Below, one piece after another: positions 57,101-64,000 of a DNA stretch of 64,000 nucleotides (within the stretch, counting starts at the first letter, position 1; the number at the start of each line of letters is the position of its first letter). The DNA lies in NCBI GenBank assembly GCA_942491935.1, contig CALOCZ010000011.1:56283-120282 (forward strand), read 5' to 3'. Made by a program: the position numbers and the translations under genes. The stretch comes from JAGTVG01 sp942491935 (GTDB lineage: Bacteria; Bacteroidota; Bacteroidia; Cytophagales; Cyclobacteriaceae). Under the pieces are notes generated by a model. That model ran no database searches, was not told the DNA's origin, and saw only the letters and a program-made list of their open reading frames with translations.

Positions 57101-58058
57101 GACTGATTTCAATGGGGTATTAACAGCAGCAGTATATGATAAGAAAGAGCTAGCTGAAACCCTGGGGACGGAAGATCCTGTTATGCAATATGAAATACGA
57201 AAAAGCCTGATCTTTAAGGGCGATGTTTCAGTTGTTAATGGCAATTTCGAATTTCAGTTTGTAGTCTCTAAAAATATCTCATATGAAATTGGTGACGGAA
57301 AGATCAGTCTCTATGCCGTAAATGATAAAGAAGATCTGGACGCAGCGGGTTCGAATATTGATATTCCCGTAGGAGGAATTACTGATGATTTTGTGTTGGA
57401 TGAGTTGGCCCCTGAAATTGAAATGTACCTTGAAGATACAACATTTACAGATGGCGAACTCACCAGTGACCACCCCAGGTTGATTGCCCATCTTTATGAT
57501 GAAAGCGGAATAAATATAACACAAAGTGAAATCAGCCAGGGAATTGTGGCCAATATGGATGACGAAGTAGATTATACGCTTAATAATTTTTATAAAGCTG
57601 ATATAGATGATTACCGTGGCGGAACCCTGACATATCAGTTTACAGAACTTGAGGAAGGCCAGCATTATGTGACATTGAGGGTTTGGGATACTCATAATAA
57701 CATGGCAGAGGAATATCTTGAGTTTATTGTGGGAGAAAGTCATGAGCTGGTTATAAAAAATCTTTTGAATTATCCGAATCCTTTCCGTGATGAAACGACC
57801 TTTTCTTTTGAGCACAACCGGTCGGGCCAGGACCTGGAAATTATCATACAGATTTATTCCAGGAATGGTAGCCTCGTTCGGATTATTGAAGGAGAAACCG
57901 TAAATAGTGAATTCAGGGTGAACGATATCAAATGGGATGGTAGGGGAGGTTCAGGCAAAAAACTAGAGTCTGGAATATACATTTATCGTGTATATGTTCG
58001 TTCTTTAGTAGATGGTGCAAAAAATGAGGATTTCGAAAAACTAGTAATAATTAATTAA
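54162..58058 (+). CDS. porU: Type IX secretion system sortase PorU
   Basis: A 1298-residue cell-surface cysteine peptidase (C25 gingipain-like family) that cuts the C-terminal signal of T9SS cargo and attaches it to A-LPS. A membrane/signal segment (VITYLILAAFLTVNHPG) follows a short basic start. The catalytic His is about H810 in NFTGHGNEF and the Cys about C844 in VTATCEYGRHDD; the order His then Cys is that of the C25 clan. LMLGRGSYDYKD-like core motifs precede them. The C-terminal ~90 residues form a FlgD-type/T9SS Ig domain (NYPNPFRDETTF, SGIYIYRVYV). The start is a GTG. The porV gene follows 29 bases later. Confidence 0.93.
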   Translation: MRESVYIGKRNLKKVGKVITYLILAAFLTVNHPGFSINTNNSQQFVIEWNEPSPIVIPSGGIKQVLNFERAIHVADYSYLPLYPVKIPDKEIYDIKIILIQTANLSQAEIDLIEFKEFSNTPLIRSNTILSGGAAGTKVWILPFYLDSISGKLKKVLSFSLSYEEKDSGIGKESIYRKSDPFESVLSSGEWYKISLTEDGVYQINFDFLVSLGINPAAIDPRNIRIFGNGGYLLPQKNDEPVPDDLEENSVVVVGEDDGQFNQGDYILFYGLSPHKLQFKQVSEGYYVDYVNNIYSDTSFYFLNISDTPGLRIIDKENSGDNYPLIQSFDQLLKYELDQLNILKSGREWYGEKYDLKTTYDYEFETPGLTENEELKIISSVMAASYNSSYFELEVNGFTVGQQQMDVIPETRYGIKGKVRTDTFSISTSIFPANTDILHLKMRYVKGSSNDLSAGYLDFFNIWCKRDLAIYETQTHFQSIESLKNPLSTFSIADNGSENYIWEITDPFHPINQEYSTENGSSLFGTETSQLKKFVIFSESNLLQPHPEGKVTNQDLHGRSTPEFIIITHPDFKMAADRLKNHREQRGMTAEVVTTDQIYNEFSSGAQDISAIRNFIKFRYDNGSGTNALKYVMLLGRGSYDYKDRVESNTNFIPTYESRNSLHPIYSYSSDDYYGFMDDGEGEWEESFLGDHIMDISVGRIPVITSFEASDVVNKIIIYESDPRCFGPWRNDIYFVADDGDGTDGIRHSNDAEKLSVMVDTSYSNFNIGKIYVDAFPQIIEPNYQESPEARKAVDDAIKSGALIMNFTGHGNEFQWTSEKILDNSMVTRWENLYQLPFFVTATCEYGRHDDPGLRSGAEYAMINKRGGVVGLVTTSRPVFASTNYILNRAFYGQVFRKVEGKYQTIGEVSKNTKNESLNGSVNRNFSLLGDPSMKLAYPDQNVVIEKINEIPLETQVDTLKALKNVKVSGKIINSNQAHLTDFNGVLTAAVYDKKELAETLGTEDPVMQYEIRKSLIFKGDVSVVNGNFEFQFVVSKNISYEIGDGKISLYAVNDKEDLDAAGSNIDIPVGGITDDFVLDELAPEIEMYLEDTTFTDGELTSDHPRLIAHLYDESGINITQSEISQGIVANMDDEVDYTLNNFYKADIDDYRGGTLTYQFTELEEGQHYVTLRVWDTHNNMAEEYLEFIVGESHELVIKNLLNYPNPFRDETTFSFEHNRSGQDLEIIIQIYSRNGSLVRIIEGETVNSEFRVNDIKWDGRGGSGKKLESGIYIYRVYVRSLVDGAKNEDFEKLVIIN

Positions 58059-58059
58059 T

Positions 58060-58067
58060 TATCTTTG
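58060..58067 (+). promoter_or_regulatory. Candidate -7 box (TATCTTTG) of porV
   Basis: A perfect TAnnTTTG match directly after the porU stop and 20 bases before the porV ATG; it may give porV extra, separate transcription. Confidence 0.45.
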
Positions 58068-58087
58068 CGATTAAACATATTTATTTA

Positions 58088-59323
58088 ATGATCAAGTATT
58101 TAAGAATGTGTTTTGGACTGATTGCTATTTTATTTTTCAGTAATTCGTCTTTCAGTCAGAACACATCAATATTAGCGGGACAGGATACATCGAGGAGGGT
58201 AATAACCACAGCAGTTCCTTTTCTAACTATTGCCCCTGACGCCAGGGGTGGTGGCTTAGGTGATACAGGTGCAGCGAATTCTCCCGATGCGGCATCGGGG
58301 CATTGGAATGCTGCAAAGTTTGCATTTATGGAAAATGACTATGGTTTTTCATTGTCATACACTCCATGGTTGGGAAATATCATTAATGATATGTCTATTT
58401 CTTACCTTTCAGGTTACTATAAAATTAACAGGGAAAGGGCAGTTGCCATGTCAATGCGTTATTTTGACCTGGGGGAGATCACCTTTACGGACATTCTTGG
58501 ATCAAACATTGGACAATTTAATCCACGTGAATTTGCACTTGACGCAACCTATGCTCAAATGTTGTCAGAGAAAATGAGCCTTGGGGTATCGTTAAGATAT
58601 ATAAATTCAAACCTTACGGGAAATGCCTGGAACAGTACGAACAACGCACAGGTGGGCCAGAGTGTAGCGGCTGACATAGCCTGGTATTATAAGCAGGATC
58701 TTTTATTAAGCGGGAACAATTCAAATATTGCAGTGGGTGTGGCTATTACCAATATTGGGGCTAAGATGACTTATTCTGATGACAACAATAAGGAATTCAT
58801 ACCCACCAATTTCAGGACCGGTATAAATTTCACGACCAGTCTGAATCCAAATAATCACTTATCATTTATTTTCGATTTCAATAAGCTGATGGTACCGACT
58901 CCTCCGGTTTATGAAATTGATGAGGATGGAGCTATAGTTTCGGATCCGAATGGAAACCCTGTCATTAAGAGGGGTAAAGATCCCAACAGGTCATTGTTGA
59001 ATGCCATGTTCACATCATGGTATGATGCCCCTGATGGATTTTCAGAAGAAATGAAAGAATTTATGCTTGCTTTCGGATTGGAATACTGGTATAACGACCT
59101 TTTTTCATTACGGGCAGGGTATTTTTATGAGAATGAATTTAAAGGCAACAGAAAATTTTTCACCATGGGTCTTGGTTTCCGATATAAAGTATTTGGAGTT
59201 GATTTCGCATATTTAATACCAACCGACTCAAACAATCCTTTAGCCAATACCCTGAGGTTCTCATTATTGTTTAATTTCGATACTTATAAACAAAACGATT
59301 CTATTACTGACGATAATAATTAA
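58088..59323 (+). CDS. porV: Type IX secretion system outer-membrane protein PorV
   Basis: A 411-residue outer-membrane protein of the FadL-like barrel family. After the signal (LIAILFFSNSSFSQ), the stretch AVPFLTIAPDARGGGLGDTG, then ASGHWNAAKFAF, is diagnostic for PorV. The end LRFSLLFNFDTYKQN is a typical barrel terminus. PorV carries cargo from the Sov translocon to PorU. It lies directly behind porU, as in many Bacteroidota, and its TAA overlaps the next ATG by one base. Confidence 0.94.
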   Translation: MIKYLRMCFGLIAILFFSNSSFSQNTSILAGQDTSRRVITTAVPFLTIAPDARGGGLGDTGAANSPDAASGHWNAAKFAFMENDYGFSLSYTPWLGNIINDMSISYLSGYYKINRERAVAMSMRYFDLGEITFTDILGSNIGQFNPREFALDATYAQMLSEKMSLGVSLRYINSNLTGNAWNSTNNAQVGQSVAADIAWYYKQDLLLSGNNSNIAVGVAITNIGAKMTYSDDNNKEFIPTNFRTGINFTTSLNPNNHLSFIFDFNKLMVPTPPVYEIDEDGAIVSDPNGNPVIKRGKDPNRSLLNAMFTSWYDAPDGFSEEMKEFMLAFGLEYWYNDLFSLRAGYFYENEFKGNRKFFTMGLGFRYKVFGVDFAYLIPTDSNNPLANTLRFSLLFNFDTYKQNDSITDDNN

Positions 59324-60588
59324 TGCTTGATAGAACGACCCCTCCTGCTGCTGCAAAGAGGATCTCCAGTGTAAGTATTACAAAAGCCAAAAGCGTTTCT
59401 TTATCCAGTGGTACACCCCTTCATATAATTCATGCGGGTCAGCATGATATTGTACGGCTTGAGATTGTTATGAAATCTGGGAGATGGTTCGAAATGCAGA
59501 AAGGAACAGCATATTTTGCTTCCCAGATGCTTCTGGAGGGAACATCCGGGAAATCCTCAAAAGAACTCGCAGATATTTTTGAATTTCATGGCGCTCATGT
59601 CAGCATAAATTCCGGGATTGATTACAATACTTTTGTGGTTTATACCTTAAGTTCAAAGCTTGTTGAGATTATTGATATAATTAGTCAATGTCTTATGGAT
59701 CCTGTTTTCCCTGATTATGAGCTCAATATCTTGAAAGATATTCAAATTCAGCAGTTGAGGATCAATAATGAGAAAAACAGTTATGTAGCAGGGAAGGAGA
59801 TCCGGAAATTGTTGTTTGGCAATGTTCATCCATATGGAAGATCTCTGGAAATTGAAGATATGAATGACAAGCTGAATGCTGAACTTTTACGATCCTATTA
59901 TAAGACCGACTTATTAAATGGTATTGAGATAATTATTTCGGGAAATGTGCCTGATCGATTGATCGCAAACCTTGAAGCACTTAATCAACTTCCTGTTTAT
60001 CAGAATGAATCGATTATTCATGAGTTTGATGATACCACAAAATCTGAAACGATTATTGATAGAACAGATAGCTTACAATCATCAATCAGGCTGGGGAGAA
60101 GGATCATTAATAAATCGCACGAAGATTTCATTGGATTGATCATAGTGAATGAATTACTCGGTGGTTTTTTTGGCTCGCGTCTTATGAAGAATATCCGTGA
60201 GGACAAGGGTTATACATATGGCATTCATTCCAGCCTTGTCAGTCATATTCAGGATAGTTTCTGGGTGATTGGGACAGATGTGAAAAAGGAATTCGTAGGA
60301 GATACAATTGAGCAGGTATTTTTTGAAATGGATTGTTTAAGAAATGATCTGGTTGGATACGAAGAATTAAATTTAGTAAAGAACTATATGCTGGGGAATT
60401 TTATATCAAGTCTTGAAACGTCCTTCGCACTGGCAGATAAATTTAAAAACATTCATTTCTTTGGGCAGGATTATATTTTTTATGATCGATACATTGATAC
60501 GGTCAATAACATCACACCGCGCCAGCTACAGGATTTAGCCCAGAGATATCTCATAAAGGAAAATTTCAAAAAAGTGGTTATAGGGTAG
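59323..60588 (+). CDS. M16-family (insulinase-like) protein lacking the zinc motif
   Basis: A 421-residue member of the M16 peptidase family. The C-terminal half keeps the substrate-binding motif of the family (LLGGFFGSRLMKNIREDKGY). In the N-terminal half the HxxEH zinc site is replaced: residues 64-68 read YFASQ in GTAYFASQMLLEGTSG, so both histidines and the glutamate are gone. It is therefore probably the non-catalytic partner of an M16 heterodimer. The active partner is usually the neighbouring gene; here none is present before the rRNA operon. It is coupled to porV by a TAATG overlap. Confidence 0.83.
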   Translation: MLDRTTPPAAAKRISSVSITKAKSVSLSSGTPLHIIHAGQHDIVRLEIVMKSGRWFEMQKGTAYFASQMLLEGTSGKSSKELADIFEFHGAHVSINSGIDYNTFVVYTLSSKLVEIIDIISQCLMDPVFPDYELNILKDIQIQQLRINNEKNSYVAGKEIRKLLFGNVHPYGRSLEIEDMNDKLNAELLRSYYKTDLLNGIEIIISGNVPDRLIANLEALNQLPVYQNESIIHEFDDTTKSETIIDRTDSLQSSIRLGRRIINKSHEDFIGLIIVNELLGGFFGSRLMKNIREDKGYTYGIHSSLVSHIQDSFWVIGTDVKKEFVGDTIEQVFFEMDCLRNDLVGYEELNLVKNYMLGNFISSLETSFALADKFKNIHFFGQDYIFYDRYIDTVNNITPRQLQDLAQRYLIKENFKKVVIG

Positions 60589-60623
60589 GGGGCATAAAAA
60601 AGGGCTCACCGAATAGTTGAGGC

Positions 60624-60674
60624 AAAAAAAATCCCGCCAAAGAGCTGGATTATAATTCCCACTGATAGCGGGAC
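60624..60674 (-). terminator. Rho-independent-type terminator of the rRNA operon
   Basis: On the minus strand TCCCGC (60668-60673) pairs with GCGGGA (60632-60637) and is followed by eight T (60624-60631). It lies immediately behind the 5S gene. Confidence 0.85.
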
Positions 60675-60682
60675 AAGAAGAA

Positions 60683-60784
<102 letters not shown>

Positions 60785-60793
<9 letters not shown>

Positions 60794-60935
60794 AGGTCTT
60801 ACCCGCCGAAGCTTAACGCGTAGGCGGGGCTTAAATATTTTCAATGAATCAGAGAACCGTTTGTTTTCTGATATCCTTTGTGAGCCATACCTGCCTGCCG
60901 AAGCTTTAGCGAAGGTAGGGTCACCATAAGGTCTT
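60785..60935. repeat. 16-bp direct repeats flanking two REP-like palindromes in the 23S-5S spacer
   Basis: GTCACCATAAGGTCTT occurs at 60785-60800 (overlapping the 5S 5' end) and again at 60920-60935. Between them are two palindromes that share GCCGAAGCTT: CCCGCC...GGCGGG at 60802-60828 and CCTGCC...GGTAGG at 60890-60918. Such CCGAAGC-type hairpins resemble dispersed REP elements. Confidence 0.65.
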
Positions 60936-61095
60936 TGTTCCGCTGGGTTGGGATAGCGGAACCGGATTTTTCATATAACCAGCTAACCAGTAGCCGGTGA
61001 TGTTAAAAACCCTAAATATTATAAAAACATGTTGCGACAGCAGTAGTATCAAAAAGATATTGAGTGCAGTAAAAGATAAATCTTTAGTGGTGCGG

Positions 61096-61130
61096 GCTGC
61101 CGGGACGGAGCATAAACCCATCCCGGCGCC
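61096..61130 (-). repeat. GC-rich hairpin just behind the 23S 3' end
   Basis: GCCGGGATG pairs with CGTCCCGGC (minus strand, about 61096-61130), with a short A/T-rich loop. No T tract follows, so a processing or spacer stem is more likely than a terminator. Confidence 0.45.
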
Positions 61131-61139
61131 AACAATATC

Positions 61140-64000
<2,861 letters not shown>

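Overview
The window looks like a chromosomal segment of a member of the Bacteroidota. The evidence is the type IX secretion genes porU and porV, a secreted protein with a type IX C-terminal sorting domain, a TonB-dependent receptor with a carboxypeptidase-like N-terminal domain, several TAnnTTTG-type -7 promoter boxes, AT-rich spacers and weak Shine-Dalgarno signals. I cannot place it below phylum from the sequence alone.

Layout. 1-3.1 kb: end of gltD (glutamate synthase small subunit), an unrecognised 482-residue helical protein and a single-domain response regulator. 3.1-7.6 kb (minus): a secreted glycosidase-like lipoprotein, a serine/threonine-dehydratase-like PLP enzyme and an ALDH7-type dehydrogenase. 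7.6-10.4 kb (minus): polA, interrupted by one in-frame TGA. 10.8 kb: cysM. 11.9-15.7 kb (minus): two tandem, decayed class III cyclase/TPR genes. 15.9-21.1 kb: envelope and stress genes (WG repeats, DUF2911, membrane protein, thiol peroxidase, SYLF). 21.4-24.6 kb: a three-gene polyamine operon. 24.7-33.9 kb: secreted and metabolic genes, including a beta-propeller/amidohydrolase fusion. 33.9-39.6 kb (minus): a DUF3179 lipoprotein and the ccmBCDEF heme-delivery operon. 39.6-43.4 kb (minus): a TonB receptor behind two tandem TPP riboswitches, preceded by pnuC and a NadR-like P-loop kinase. 43.4-52.7 kb (minus): two OmpA-family proteins, then a four-gene operon. 52.7-60.6 kb (plus): MBL hydrolase, pssA, porU, porV and an M16-like protein. 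60.6-64 kb (minus): an rRNA operon end with terminator, 5S and nearly all of 23S.

How genes work together: PnuC, the kinase and the TonB receptor look like an uptake and trapping module for thiamine. CcmB-C-D-E-F form the heme-delivery core of System I cytochrome c maturation, with a CxxxY-type CcmE. Arginine decarboxylase, agmatinase and the deoxyhypusine-synthase-like enzyme form an arginine-to-polyamine path. PorU and PorV are the type IX attachment machinery, and the CrtC/AttH-like protein at 25.5 kb is a likely cargo.

I do not see a clear new defence or mobile system. The most unusual signals are: the kinase frame that has no canonical start before its P-loop but abuts an A7 tract at the end of pnuC; the tandem riboswitches; the polA stop codon; a thiol peroxidase that lacks the conserved active-site proline; and REP-like hairpins plus a 16-bp repeat in the 23S-5S spacer.
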